64,000 nt of DNA from Streptomyces gardneri (GTDB lineage: Bacteria; Actinomycetota; Actinomycetes; Streptomycetales; Streptomycetaceae), in assembly GCF_006539185.1 (NCBI RefSeq), contig NZ_BJMN01000047.1, positions 20,644 through 84,643 on the forward strand, in the 5' to 3' direction. Position 1 is the stretch's first letter. Every line of letters begins with the position of its first letter. A model generated the notes under the pieces. That model did no database searches, was not told the origin of the DNA, and saw nothing but the letters and a program-made list of their open reading frames with translations. This document shows positions 29,401 to 37,919 of this stretch, one piece after another. Position numbers and translations under genes: made by a program.

Positions 29401-30775
29401 CGTCTTCGCCGCCTTCGGCGCGGTCTTCTGGCAGGGGCTCCCGCTCTGCGAGGACGAGCGGATCGACTTGCTGCGGCGGCTCGTGCCCGCCGACCCGCCA
29501 CCGACCGGGACGCCGGGGGGCGACCGGTGCCTCGACACCGTCGCCGGGCTGCTCGCCGCCGACCCCCGGGGCGTCCAGCCGCTGCTGTGCCGCTGGTTCG
29601 GCGACGAGCGCCCGCTGCCCGCCGCCCCGCACGCGACGGTCGCCACGGCCGCCCAGGCCCTTCTGCACACCCATCGGGGACTAGCCGTCGACGACCTCTG
29701 CGAGGCGCTCGTCTCCACCGCCCACCCGCTCGCCGACGGGCTGCTCGCCGCCCTCGCCGAGGACGAGCCCTCCGCGCTCTGCCGGGCCGTCGACCGCTGG
29801 GCCCACGACGACGGCCGCCCCGAGCGCCGGGTCGCGGCCGCCGCGTACGGACATCTGGTCGCCGACCGCCTCACGGCCCCCGCCGACCGCGAACTCCTCC
29901 GCTACGCCGCCCTCGCCCTGCTCGCCCGCCCCGCCGACCAGGCCCTCCACGGCCCCGCCCTCGGCCTGCTCGTCCGCGACCCGCACACCAGGGCCCGCCA
30001 TCTGCCCCGCGCCATCGCCGAGCCCCGGGTGCCCGCGTCCGCCCTCGCCGAGGCCCTCGCGACCCACCCGGGGCCGGTCCTCACCGCCTTCAGGTCGCGC
30101 CTGCACGGCACGGGAGAGGAGGCCGCCGCCGCGCTGCGCGCCCTCGCCGAGATCGACACGCCCGCGCTCACCCGGCGCGTCGCCGCCCTCGTCCGCGACT
30201 ACGTCGCCCGCCTCCCCGAGGGCGCCGCGCACGTCGCCGGCTACGTGGACCGGCGGTTCGAGGACGGCCCGGCCGCCCGCGCCGTCCTCTTCCCCCTGGT
30301 CTCGGGGCTGATCAGGGGCCGCCCCGCCCTCGTCCGCCGCGCCCTCGCCCCGGTGCTCGCCGCCCCCGGCACGGGCGCCTCCCGTCACCTGCGGGCCGAG
30401 CTGCTCGACGTACTCCTGGAACACGAGCGGTACGAGGCCGAGGCCGGCGAGCTCTCCGTCCTGGACGCCCTCCTCACGGCCGCCGCCGAGGGCGCCGCGC
30501 TGCGCAGCGAGCCCCGCACGCGCGAGCTCGTCCAGCGGGTCGCCGCCCTGTACGCCCGCACCCCCGATGGCGCGGGACGGCTCGACCGGACCCTGGCAGG
30601 GCTCGTCGGCGAACGCCCCGGCTTCGCCGCGCTCCTCGTCGCCTGGACCGTCGGCGTACCGGGGGAGTGGGCTCCGCTGCTCGGTCCCGAGACCCTCCGG
30701 GTGCTGCGCGGCCCCGGCACTTCCATGCCGATGCGTACCGACGGGCGTGGGCATGGCAGTCTTAGACCTGCGTAA
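26489..30775 (+). CDS. Pseudo-trypsin / STAND-like NTPase / helical-repeat protein
   Basis: The 1,428-residue protein has four zones. Residues ~1-180 match a trypsin-like fold: RGTGFLADHHGTVVTSHEAV gives the histidine (H36). The Asp region reads SGLALV (G69) and the Ser region RAAGGPVLD (A149), so the triad is broken. Residues ~245-470 are a P-loop NTPase with Walker A GAPGTGRTT (about 256) and Walker B LLVVLDGPEEMP (about 342), followed by LVTACRPEHW, which resembles STAND/NACHT ATPases. Residues ~590-790 are Gly/Pro/Ser/Arg low complexity. Residues ~840-1428 are helical repeats resembling HEAT. The family normally senses ligands and assembles. It is placed between truB and ribF; its role is unknown. 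ATG 26489 is chosen for domain completeness. Confidence 0.75.
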   Translation: MGRGDLATLVEICDPAGRPRGTGFLADHHGTVVTSHEAVEGLARVVLHAPGDLTWLAEAEAVTPLPESGLALVRTEGLGVRPVALATRPEIEPGTYVRIAAHGWREARVLGPAAVTYAAADRFHVLADALELAIGTEGAEALRRGGRAAGGPVLDTATGTVVAVLGTALHGERPAAGYAVPLRPDGPLAALLRRNAATVPAYGPDLNLAGILELTATSTGPAREPDPWPEPVERPECAREFARFTAEEALVLAVVGAPGTGRTTALAALCARRAQGAAPAPTVRLRGADLRAEDHSLADAVGRALRQAGRIVAASGALGDTATATPERAAALARDAGRPLLVVLDGPEEMPPLLAHRLADWTAATEQWLRAHGARLVTACRPEHWDLAGALYGPGALHRPAKGNGDDLPAALVLGPYTETEARAVRQGYGLGETDLAEADARHPLALRLLAEVRAALPGDVPGRPGREEIFTAHVDLMCLRVAVRVAAGSRPLLRGTAVRLLAARVAGQVHEAARRCLGPGHGVLDRASFEELFPWREGWASAVLTEGLLVPAGSGYRFAHEELADWLQAAHLDLDTALHALVHSRGEQTPARSRGETAETGGTAGAGRLPGPDATAGAGVGPGAVAGGSSAAQGRGAATGSGAAQGRGFVPGPGAAAGRGPDAGRGSVPGSGFVPGPGSSTGRGRGSALESGSFLGTGPGAGRGSVPDSGFVPGSGSSAGRGLGPGLGAAPGTGPVPGAGSASERDSDPWYGSGAAPWTGVEPAPGLVSPSGSASGPWAASPVGVRDGVRVPLAGQPRPVPSPPSPDGAPVPPADPAGPAPTGRHRGRREHAAPASSPGSPAEPSPADVPRQRTPAPAEVVADHLPVPRHRIGPVLQALLRLHREQGPGALAPRLAALVESLDRFADARARPAGTGKGTPSGAPHPYADAVWWAVRLLGETVRRVGDPRPYLPVLRLLADRIGGRPAPHPVFAAFGAVFWQGLPLCEDERIDLLRRLVPADPPPTGTPGGDRCLDTVAGLLAADPRGVQPLLCRWFGDERPLPAAPHATVATAAQALLHTHRGLAVDDLCEALVSTAHPLADGLLAALAEDEPSALCRAVDRWAHDDGRPERRVAAAAYGHLVADRLTAPADRELLRYAALALLARPADQALHGPALGLLVRDPHTRARHLPRAIAEPRVPASALAEALATHPGPVLTAFRSRLHGTGEEAAAALRALAEIDTPALTRRVAALVRDYVARLPEGAAHVAGYVDRRFEDGPAARAVLFPLVSGLIRGRPALVRRALAPVLAAPGTGASRHLRAELLDVLLEHERYEAEAGELSVLDALLTAAAEGAALRSEPRTRELVQRVAALYARTPDGAGRLDRTLAGLVGERPGFAALLVAWTVGVPGEWAPLLGPETLRVLRGPGTSMPMRTDGRGHGSLRPA

Positions 30776-30815
30776 TCGGCGAACAGGGCGAACAGGCGGA
30801 CGAGGAGCGGTCACA

Positions 30816-31781
30816 GTGCAGCGCTGGCGTGGCTTGGAGGACATCCCCCAGGACTGGGGGCGCAGCGTCGTCACCATCGGCTCCTACGACGGGGTGCACC
30901 GCGGGCACCAGCTGATCATCGGACGCGCCGTCGAGCGCGCCCGGGAACTCGGCGTCCCCTCGGTCGTGGTCACCTTCGACCCGCACCCCTCCGAGGTCGT
31001 GCGGCCCGGCAGCCACCCGCCGCTGCTCGCCCCGCACCACCGGCGCGCCGAGCTGATCGCGGGCCTCGGTGTGGACGCGGTGCTCGTGCTGCCGTTCACC
31101 GCCGAGTTCTCCCAGCTCTCCCCGGCGGACTTCATCGTCAAGGTGCTCGTCGACAAGCTGCACGCCAGGGCGGTCATCGAGGGCCCCAACTTCCGCTTCG
31201 GGCACCGGGCCGCCGGGAACGTCGCGTTCCTCGCCGAGCTCGGCGAGACGTACGACTACGAGGTCGAGGTCATCGACCTGTACGTCAGCGGCTCCGCCGG
31301 CGGCGGCCAGCCCTTCTCCTCCACCCTCACCCGCCGGCTCGTCGCCGAGGGCGACATGGCCGGAGCGGGCGAGATCCTCGGCCGCCCGCACCGCGTCGAG
31401 GGCATCGTCGTCCGCGGCGCGCAGCGCGGCCGCGAGCTGGGCTTCCCGACGGCCAACGTCGAGACCCTGCCGCACACGGCGATCCCGGCGGACGGCGTCT
31501 ACGCCGGCTGGCTGACCGCCGACGGCGAGCGCATGCCGGCGGCGATCTCCGTCGGCACGAACCCGCAGTTCGACGGCACCGAGCGGACGGTCGAGGCGTA
31601 CGCCATCGACCGCGAGGGGCTCGATCTGTACGGGCTCCACGTGGCCGTGGACTTCCTGGCGTACGTGCGCGGCATGCTCAAGTTCGACACCCTCGACGAC
31701 CTGCTCCAGGCGATGGCGGCGGACGTGAAGCGGAGCCGCGAGCTCACGGAGACGTACGACCGGGAGAACCCCGCCTCGTAG
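30816..31781 (+). CDS. ribF: Bifunctional riboflavin kinase / FAD synthetase
   Basis: The 321-residue enzyme makes FMN and then FAD. The N-terminal adenylyltransferase domain has SVVTIGSYDGVHRGHQLIIG (about 19-38), where the nucleotidyltransferase HxGH-like motif is GVHRGH. It also has VVTFDPHPSEVV and GPNFRFGHRAAG. The C-terminal kinase domain runs from RGRELGFPTANVE (about 207) through DGVYAGW and SVGTNPQFDG. GTG 30816 has gaggag upstream. It lies 40 bases after the large STAND protein and is likely co-transcribed. A GC-rich imperfect stem follows. Confidence 0.95.
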   Translation: MQRWRGLEDIPQDWGRSVVTIGSYDGVHRGHQLIIGRAVERARELGVPSVVVTFDPHPSEVVRPGSHPPLLAPHHRRAELIAGLGVDAVLVLPFTAEFSQLSPADFIVKVLVDKLHARAVIEGPNFRFGHRAAGNVAFLAELGETYDYEVEVIDLYVSGSAGGGQPFSSTLTRRLVAEGDMAGAGEILGRPHRVEGIVVRGAQRGRELGFPTANVETLPHTAIPADGVYAGWLTADGERMPAAISVGTNPQFDGTERTVEAYAIDREGLDLYGLHVAVDFLAYVRGMLKFDTLDDLLQAMAADVKRSRELTETYDRENPAS

Positions 31782-31878
31782 CGCCCCCGCCCGTCACGCC
31801 GTGAGGTGAGCCCACGGTCCCGGCCCGAGCCCCGGCCCGAGGCCACCGCCCCCGGCCTGAGCCCACCCGCCCCGGCCC

Positions 31879-31909
31879 GAGCCCGTCGCCCCCCGAGGCG
31901 GCCGGGCTC
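31879..31909. terminator. Imperfect stem between convergent ribF and ABC ATPase gene
   Basis: gagcccgtcgcc pairs imperfectly with ggcggccgggctc, overlapping the ABC gene stop codon. Upstream, 31800-31890 holds several imperfect ggcc(c/t)gagccc copies without coding signal. Confidence 0.4.
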
Positions 31910-32918
31910 AGCCCGTCGGTTCCCGTGTCACCCAGTGGCACGCCACCGCACGCGCCCCGCCGCCGTCGAGGACGGGCAGGCTCTCGCCCCGGCAGAGGTC
32001 CGCGACCGCGGCCGCCGCACCCGAGGCGAGGACCTGGCAGCGGGCGTGGAAGCGGCAGCCGGACGGGATGCGGGAAGGGTCCGGCGGCTCGCCGGTCAGC
32101 ACGACCGGAGCGCTCCCCGATTCGGGAAGCACCGACAACAGCGCCTGTGTGTACGGATGCTGTGGTGCCGTCAGGACCGACTCCACGGGGCCCGTCTCCA
32201 CGACCCGGCCCAGATACATCACGGCCACCCGGTCCGCGATGTTCCACGCGAGGCCCAGGTCGTGCGTCACCACCAGCGCCGAGAGCCCCAGTTCGTCCCG
32301 CAGGCGCAGCAGCAGCGCCAGGATCTCGCCCCGGACGGACGCGTCGAGCGAGGCCACCGGCTCGTCGGCGACGATCAGTTCGGGTTCCAGGACGAGCGCG
32401 CCCGCGATGACCACGCGCTGCCGCTGACCACCGGACAGCTCGTGCGGATAGCGCAGGAAGAAGCGCTCCGGCGGCCGGAGCCCGGCCCGCGCGAGGGCTC
32501 CGGCGACCGCCTCCCGCTCGTCCCCCGCGTACCCGTGGATCCGCAGCCCCTCCGCCACCGCGTCGTACACCGTGTGCCGGGGGTTCAGCGAGCCGCTGGG
32601 GTCCTGCAGGACCAGCTGCGCCCGCTTCCGGTAGGCCTTGAGGGCCCCGGAGGAGTACGCGAGCGGCTTCCCGTCGAAGGAGATCGTGCCCGAGGTGGGC
32701 CGCACCAGGCCCAGGAGCGAGCGGGCCAGGGTCGTCTTGCCGCAGCCCGACTCGCCGACGAGCGCGACGATCTCGCCGGCGCCGATGTCGAGGTCCACGC
32801 CGTCCACCGCGCGCGCGGGCGGCGCGCCCCGCCGCCCGGGGAAGGTGACGTGCAGCCCGCGCGCCGAAAGCAGCGACCTCGTGGACGTCCTCGTACTCAC
32901 GGCCGTGTCCGTGCTCAT
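31908..32918 (-). CDS. Dipeptide/oligopeptide ABC transporter ATP-binding protein (DppF/OppF type)
   Basis: The 336-residue ATPase energises peptide import. Walker A is GESGCGKTT (about 54-62), the ABC signature LSGGQRQRVVIAGAL (about 155), Walker B LIVADEP (about 178) and the H-loop VVTHDLGLAW. The C-terminal oligopeptide-type tail has PSGCRFHARC with a Cys-rich pattern shared by OppF/DppF proteins. ATG 32918 overlaps the stop of the DppD-type gene by four bases (ATGA). It is last in the five-gene minus-strand operon. Confidence 0.93.
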   Translation of the reverse strand: MSTDTAVSTRTSTRSLLSARGLHVTFPGRRGAPPARAVDGVDLDIGAGEIVALVGESGCGKTTLARSLLGLVRPTSGTISFDGKPLAYSSGALKAYRKRAQLVLQDPSGSLNPRHTVYDAVAEGLRIHGYAGDEREAVAGALARAGLRPPERFFLRYPHELSGGQRQRVVIAGALVLEPELIVADEPVASLDASVRGEILALLLRLRDELGLSALVVTHDLGLAWNIADRVAVMYLGRVVETGPVESVLTAPQHPYTQALLSVLPESGSAPVVLTGEPPDPSRIPSGCRFHARCQVLASGAAAAVADLCRGESLPVLDGGGARAVACHWVTREPTG

Positions 32919-33889
32919 GGCGTGCTCCCCACATGGACGCACGCGGCCCGATGGCCCGCGCCCGCCTCGCGTAGTTCCTGGTCGAGCTCCGTACAGGCGT
33001 CCACGGCCACCGCGCAGCGCGGATGGAACGCGCAGCCGACCGGCAGGTCCGCCGGGTCCGGCGGGTCGCCGGGCAGGCCACGCGGTGCCCGCCGGGACGC
33101 GGGGTCACCGATCCGGGGGAACGCCGAGGACAGCGCCCGCCCGTACGGGTGCCGGGCGGCCTCGTACACGGCCCGCGCCGGGCCCTCCTCGACGACCCGC
33201 CCCGCGTACATCACGGCCAGCCGGTCACAGGTGTCGGCGAGGACGGCCAGGTCGTGGCTGATCATCAGGAGGCTGATGGACTCCTCGGCGACGAGCCGCT
33301 CGATGAGCCGCAGGATCTGCGCCTGGATCATCACGTCGAGCGCGGTCGTCGGTTCGTCGGCGACGATCAGCCGCGGGTCGCAGGCGAGCGCCATCGCGAT
33401 CATCACGCGCTGCCGCTGACCGCCGGACAGCTCGTGCGGGTAGGCGGCCGCGCGGGAGGCGGGCAGTCCGACGTGTTCGAGCAGCTCGCCCACGCGGCGG
33501 CGGGCCGCCGCCGGGGTCGACCTGCCGTGCACGAGCAGCGGCTCGGCGATCTGGTCCCCGATCCGGTGCACCGCGTTGAGCGAGTGCATCGCGCCCTGGA
33601 AGACGATCGACGCGCCCGCCCAGCGCACCGCCCGCAGCCGCCCCCACGACATGGTGAGGACGTCCTCGCCGTCGAGCAGGACCTCGCCCTCGATCCGCGC
33701 CGAGGCGGGGAGGAGCCGGAGCAGCGCGAGCGCGAGCGTCGACTTGCCGCAGCCCGACTCGCCCGCCACCCCCAGCTTGCTCCCCGCCTCCAGGGTCAGG
33801 TCGACCCCGCGTACGGCGGGCACGGCCGCGGCCCCGGAGCCGTACGTCACCCGCAGGTCCTTGATTTCGAGCAGACTTCGAGCGCTCAA
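32915..33889 (-). CDS. Dipeptide/oligopeptide ABC transporter ATP-binding protein (DppD/OppD type)
   Basis: The 324-residue ATPase is partner to the next ATPase. Walker A is GESGCGKST (about 41-49), the signature LSGGQRQRVMIAMAL (about 150), Walker B LIVADEPTTALDV and the H-loop MISHDLAVL. The tail PVGCAFHPRCAVAVDAC is the OppD/DppD cysteine motif. The best start is TTG 33889, which overlaps the permease stop (TTGA); it has ggggtgggg upstream, inside the permease end. A TTG start with that overlap points to translational coupling. Confidence 0.92.
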   Translation of the reverse strand: MSARSLLEIKDLRVTYGSGAAAVPAVRGVDLTLEAGSKLGVAGESGCGKSTLALALLRLLPASARIEGEVLLDGEDVLTMSWGRLRAVRWAGASIVFQGAMHSLNAVHRIGDQIAEPLLVHGRSTPAAARRRVGELLEHVGLPASRAAAYPHELSGGQRQRVMIAMALACDPRLIVADEPTTALDVMIQAQILRLIERLVAEESISLLMISHDLAVLADTCDRLAVMYAGRVVEEGPARAVYEAARHPYGRALSSAFPRIGDPASRRAPRGLPGDPPDPADLPVGCAFHPRCAVAVDACTELDQELREAGAGHRAACVHVGSTP

Positions 33890-34797
33890 CGCCCCACCCC
33901 CAGCTTCGGGTTGAGAACGGCCTCGACGGCCCGGCCGCAGAGGGTGAACGCGAGCGCGACCAGCGCGATCGCGATGCCGGGCGGGGCCAGGTACCACCAG
34001 TGGCCGGAGGAGACCGCGCCCGCCTCCCGGGCGTCCTGGAGCATCCCGCCCCAGGAGACCACCGTCGGGTCGCCGAGCCCGAGGAAGGCGAGGGTCGCCT
34101 CGGTGAGGATGGCCGTCGAGATGCCGAGCGTGGTCTGTGCGAGCACCAGCGGCATCACGTTCGGCAGGACGTGCCGGCTCATGACGTGCCCGTGACCGCC
34201 GCCGAGCGCGGTCGCCCGCTCGATGTACGGGCGGGACTCGACCGCGATCGTCTGCGCCCGCACGAGGCGGGCCGTCGTCGGCCAGGAGGTCACGCCGATC
34301 GCCAGGACCACCGTCCACATCGACCGGGACATGACGGTGGCGAGCACGATCGCGAGGACGAGCGTCGGCATCACGAGGAACCAGTCCGTGATCCGCATGA
34401 CGACCGTCGAGAACCAGCCGCCGTAGTGCCCGGCGATGATCCCCACCACGGTGCCGATGGCGACCGAGAGGGCCGCCGCGAGCAGTCCCACGAGCAGCGA
34501 GATCCGGGCACCCCAGATCAGCAGCCCGAGCAGAGAGCGCCCGAACTGGTCGGTTCCGAGCGGGAATTCGGCGCTCGGTGACTCCAGTGCCGTGCCGGGC
34601 GCCTCCGTCACCGACTGGACGTCCGCGCCGACGGTCAGCGGGGCGGTGAGGGCGAGCAGCGCGATGAGGGCGAGCGCGGTGAGGCCGTAGAGCCCGGCGC
34701 GGTGGGTGCGGTACTGCTTCCAGAAGCGGGCCACCGAGGCCCGGCGGCGCTGCCACACCAGCGAGGTCGTGGTGGCAGGCGTCTTCGCGGTCGTCAT
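33886..34797 (-). CDS. Peptide ABC transporter permease (DppC type)
   Basis: The 303-residue inner-membrane protein has about six helices, the first at LYGLTALALIALLALTAPLT (36-55). The EAA-like loop reads ATALGGGHGHVMSRHVLPNV (about 190-209). An N-terminal cytosolic stretch of ~35 residues is rich in Arg and Lys. The substrate is presumably peptide, by operon type. ATG 34797 overlaps the upstream permease stop by four bases. Confidence 0.92.
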   Translation of the reverse strand: MTTAKTPATTTSLVWQRRRASVARFWKQYRTHRAGLYGLTALALIALLALTAPLTVGADVQSVTEAPGTALESPSAEFPLGTDQFGRSLLGLLIWGARISLLVGLLAAALSVAIGTVVGIIAGHYGGWFSTVVMRITDWFLVMPTLVLAIVLATVMSRSMWTVVLAIGVTSWPTTARLVRAQTIAVESRPYIERATALGGGHGHVMSRHVLPNVMPLVLAQTTLGISTAILTEATLAFLGLGDPTVVSWGGMLQDAREAGAVSSGHWWYLAPPGIAIALVALAFTLCGRAVEAVLNPKLGVGR

Positions 34798-35855
34798 CGG
34801 CCCACCCGGGGATCGAGCAGCGGATAGAGCAGGTCGGCGATCAGGTTCATCAGGATCATCGCCCCGGCGAAGACCACGAACAGGCCCTGGACGAGCGGCA
34901 GGTCGGGCACGCTGAGCGCCTGGTAGAAGAGCCCGCCGAGCCCCGGCCAGGAGAACACCGTCTCCACCAGGATCGAACCGGCCGCCACATGGCCCAGGTT
35001 GATGAAGATCATGGTGACGGTCGGGAGCAGCGCGTTCGGCACGGCGTGCCGGCGCCGCACGACGTCGTCACGCAGCCCCTTCGCCCGCGCCGTCGTCAGA
35101 TAGTCGCCGCCCATCTCGTCGAGGAGCGAGGAGCGCATCACGAGCAGGGTCTGCGCGTAGCCGACGGCCACCAGTGTCACGACGGGCAGGACCAGGTGGT
35201 GGGCGACGTCGAGGACGTACGCGAAGCCGGTCTCTCCCGTGCCCGACTCCATGCCGCCGGTCGGGAAGAGCCCCGGGATCGGCCCCATGCCGACCGAGAA
35301 CACGATGATGAGCAGCAGTCCGAGCCAGAACGACGGCACCGACCACAGGGTCAGCGCGATTCCGGTGTTCAGCTTGTCGCCGAGACCGCCGTGGCGCCAG
35401 GCCGAGCGGGTGCCGAGCCAGAGCCCGAGCGCCGAGTAGATCACCACGGCGACCCCGGTGAGCAGCAGCGTCGCGGGAAGCTTCTCCGCGATCAGCTCCC
35501 CGACGGGGGCGCGGAACTGGAACGAGGTGCCGAGGTCACCGCTCAGCGCCTTGGCGCAGTAGTCGGTGAACTGCTGCCAGAGCGGCAGGTCGAGCCCGAA
35601 CTGGCGGCGGAGTGTGGCGAGTTGTTCGGCGGTGGTGGGGACGCCATGGGTCATCGCCTTCACCGGGTCACCGGGGATGATCCGGAAGAGGAAGAAGCTG
35701 GTGACCAGGACGGCGAGGAGCGAGACGAGTGCGCCGCCCAGCTTCCCCGCCGCGTGGCGGAGATAGCCGAGGGAGGAACCGGTGCGGGACGCGCCGTCCG
35801 TGGCGCGGGCCTGTTCGGCCCGCGCCACGTCGGCGGGGGTGCTTGCCGTCGTCAC
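34794..35855 (-). CDS. Peptide ABC transporter permease (DppB type)
   Basis: The 353-residue permease has an N-terminal helix (LVSLLAVLVTSFFLFRI), then IIPGDPVKAMTHGVPTTAEQ, the periplasm-facing loop typical of DppB. The EAA loop reads YLTTARAKGLRDDVVRRRHA (about 237-256). The GTG start at 35855 lies three bases after the binding-protein stop. It forms the channel with the DppC-type protein. Confidence 0.92.
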   Translation of the reverse strand: MTTASTPADVARAEQARATDGASRTGSSLGYLRHAAGKLGGALVSLLAVLVTSFFLFRIIPGDPVKAMTHGVPTTAEQLATLRRQFGLDLPLWQQFTDYCAKALSGDLGTSFQFRAPVGELIAEKLPATLLLTGVAVVIYSALGLWLGTRSAWRHGGLGDKLNTGIALTLWSVPSFWLGLLLIIVFSVGMGPIPGLFPTGGMESGTGETGFAYVLDVAHHLVLPVVTLVAVGYAQTLLVMRSSLLDEMGGDYLTTARAKGLRDDVVRRRHAVPNALLPTVTMIFINLGHVAAGSILVETVFSWPGLGGLFYQALSVPDLPLVQGLFVVFAGAMILMNLIADLLYPLLDPRVGR

Positions 35856-35858
35856 GGA

Positions 35859-37745
35859 CTACTCGCGGTCGTCAGCGCTGGTGCGGCGACGCCGGGCGGC
35901 CCAGACGCCCACTCCGACCAGGATGATCGCCGCGGCGCCGACGCCGAGGATCAGCCCGGTGGGCGAACTGTCGTCCGAATCGCCGGACGAGGCGGCGGAG
36001 GCGGTGGGCACGGCCGACCACCAGCTCCAGTAGCCGTCCTGCCCCCACAGGTTGCCTGCGGCCTCCGGCATCGTCGTGATGGACTTGATCTGGTCCGTGC
36101 GGTACGCCTCAAGGGCGTTCGGGTAGGCCATGATGTTCATGTACCCCGTGTCGTACAGCCGGGACTGCATCCGCTTGACCAGATCCGCCCGCTTGGCGGC
36201 GTCGTACTCCACCGCCTGCTGCGCGTAGAGCGTGTCGAACTCCTTGTCGCAGATGAAGTTGTCGGTGGCGCCGCTGTCCTTCGGCGTCGCCGGGAGCGTG
36301 CCGCAGGTGTGGATCGACAGGACGTAGTCCGGGTCCGGGTTGACCGACCAGCCGTCGAAGGCCAGGTCGTAGTCGCCCTTGACCCACGGGTCGGAGACGC
36401 TGTCCAGGCACTCGACCTTCAGCCCGATGCCGAGCTTGCCCCACCACTCCTGGAGGTACTTGCCGATCGCCTTGTCGTTCGGGTCGGTGGCGTGACACAG
36501 GATGCGGAAGTCCAGCGCCTTGCCGTCCTTGCCGACCCGCTTGCCCTCGCCGTTCTTCCTGTACCCGGCGGCGTCGAGGACCTTTTCCGCCCCGGCCGGG
36601 TCGTAAGCCCGCTTCTGCGCGTTCTCCGGCTTCCAGAAGTACGAGCCGAAGCGCGGCGGGATGTACCCCTCGCCCTCGACGGCGTGGCCCTGGAAGACCT
36701 TGTCGACGATGGTCGTCCGGTCGACCGCGAGGAAGAGCGCCTTGCGCACCGCCGGGTCGAGCAGCGCCTTGTGGCCGTTGCCGAAGGTCTTGCCGTCCTG
36801 GGAGCGGGCGCCCGGGTTGGTGGCGATGGCGAAGAAGCGCCGCCCGGGAGCGTCGTTCACCTTGATGTTCTTCTGCGACTTCAGCGCCGCCGCCTGGGCG
36901 GGCGTCAGATTCGGTACGAAGGACACCTCGCCCTTCTGGAGCGCGGCGACGGCGGCGTCACCGTCCTTGTAGTACTTGAACACCAGCTCGTCGAACTGGG
37001 GTGCGCCCCGCCAGAACGTCTTGTTCGGCTTCAGCTTGATGTACTGGTCGACCTTGAAGTCGGTGATGACGAAAGGGCCGTTGCCGACGATCGGGAACTG
37101 CTGGTCGTTGTTGAACTTCGAGAAGTCGCCGACCTTCTCCCAGACGTGCTTCGGCACGATCGGCACGTCGAGCGCGGTCATCGTCGCCTGGGGCTTCTTG
37201 AGCTCGATGACGAGCGTCCGCGGGTCGGTGGCGGTGACCTTCTTGAAGTTGGCCGTGAAGCTGCCGTTCGCGGTGGCGGCGTTCGGGTCGGTCATCATCT
37301 TGTTGAAGGTCCAGGCCGCGTCCTCGGCGGTGGCCGGCTTCCCGTCGGACCACTTCGAGTCCTCGCGGATCGTGTACGTCCACGTCAGCTTGTCCGCCGA
37401 GGGCGACCACGCGGTCGCCAGACCCGGGATCGTCCGGGCGTCCTTCGCGTCGTAGTTCGTGAGGTACTCGTAGGCCAGACGGTGGATGCTGGTCGAGGTG
37501 AGCTTCTGGGCGAGGAACGGGCTCAGGGAGTCGATGCTCTGCGAGACGGCCACCGTGAGGGTGGCCCCGCCGCTCTTCGCGTCGGCGGTGGCCTGCGCGA
37601 CGGGGGCGGCGGGAGCGGCCGGAGAGGCCTGCGCCGCCTGGGGGACGGCCGAGAGCGCGGTGGCGGCGACCCCCGTGGCGAGAAGCAGCCGGAGGAGTCT
37701 TCGGGGGGCGGCCGGACGGGAAGGGACCTTCGTGACCATGACCAT
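35859..37745 (-). CDS. Family 5 extracellular solute-binding protein with C-terminal membrane anchor
   Basis: The 628-residue protein starts with a signal peptide (RRLLRLLLATGVAATALSAV) lacking a lipobox cysteine. The SBP_bac_5 core includes SPFLAQKLTSTSIHRLAYEY, DSKWSDGKPATAEDAAWTFN, GNGPFVITDF and DPAVRKALFLAVDR. It ends with a Ser/Asp linker, one membrane helix (SPTGLILGVGAAAIILVGVG, about 598-617) and a basic tail RRRR. The anchor replaces the usual lipid. The likely ligand is a peptide or nickel-like complex; by operon type, a peptide. ATG 37745 has gagg upstream. It is the first gene of the operon. Confidence 0.9.
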   Translation of the reverse strand: MVMVTKVPSRPAAPRRLLRLLLATGVAATALSAVPQAAQASPAAPAAPVAQATADAKSGGATLTVAVSQSIDSLSPFLAQKLTSTSIHRLAYEYLTNYDAKDARTIPGLATAWSPSADKLTWTYTIREDSKWSDGKPATAEDAAWTFNKMMTDPNAATANGSFTANFKKVTATDPRTLVIELKKPQATMTALDVPIVPKHVWEKVGDFSKFNNDQQFPIVGNGPFVITDFKVDQYIKLKPNKTFWRGAPQFDELVFKYYKDGDAAVAALQKGEVSFVPNLTPAQAAALKSQKNIKVNDAPGRRFFAIATNPGARSQDGKTFGNGHKALLDPAVRKALFLAVDRTTIVDKVFQGHAVEGEGYIPPRFGSYFWKPENAQKRAYDPAGAEKVLDAAGYRKNGEGKRVGKDGKALDFRILCHATDPNDKAIGKYLQEWWGKLGIGLKVECLDSVSDPWVKGDYDLAFDGWSVNPDPDYVLSIHTCGTLPATPKDSGATDNFICDKEFDTLYAQQAVEYDAAKRADLVKRMQSRLYDTGYMNIMAYPNALEAYRTDQIKSITTMPEAAGNLWGQDGYWSWWSAVPTASAASSGDSDDSSPTGLILGVGAAAIILVGVGVWAARRRRTSADDRE

Positions 37746-37863
37746 AGGACGTGACCTCGTGTCGTGGATCTTGGGGGCGCCAACTGGTGAAGCGAAGGTC
37801 TATCAGCGGCGGCCGACCGCGTCAACGATGCGTCAAACCCCTTGTGGACTGCGGGAATGCCAA

Positions 37864-37897
37864 GAGGCTCCGTATCGGACGACCGATACGGAGCCTC
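37864..37897 (-). terminator. Terminator between the type VII locus and the peptide transporter operon
   Basis: gaggctccgtatcgg and ccgatacggagcctc form a perfect 15-bp stem with an acga loop. It lies 23 bases past the stop of the EspI-like gene on the minus strand. Confidence 0.85.
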
Positions 37898-37919
37898 ATT
37901 GGTCTAAGCCTGTGACGCC

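Noticed and set aside
31908..37745. Horizontal acquisition of the peptide transporter operon
   Set aside because: Base composition and codon use match the neighbours, and no repeats, integrase or tRNA flank it.
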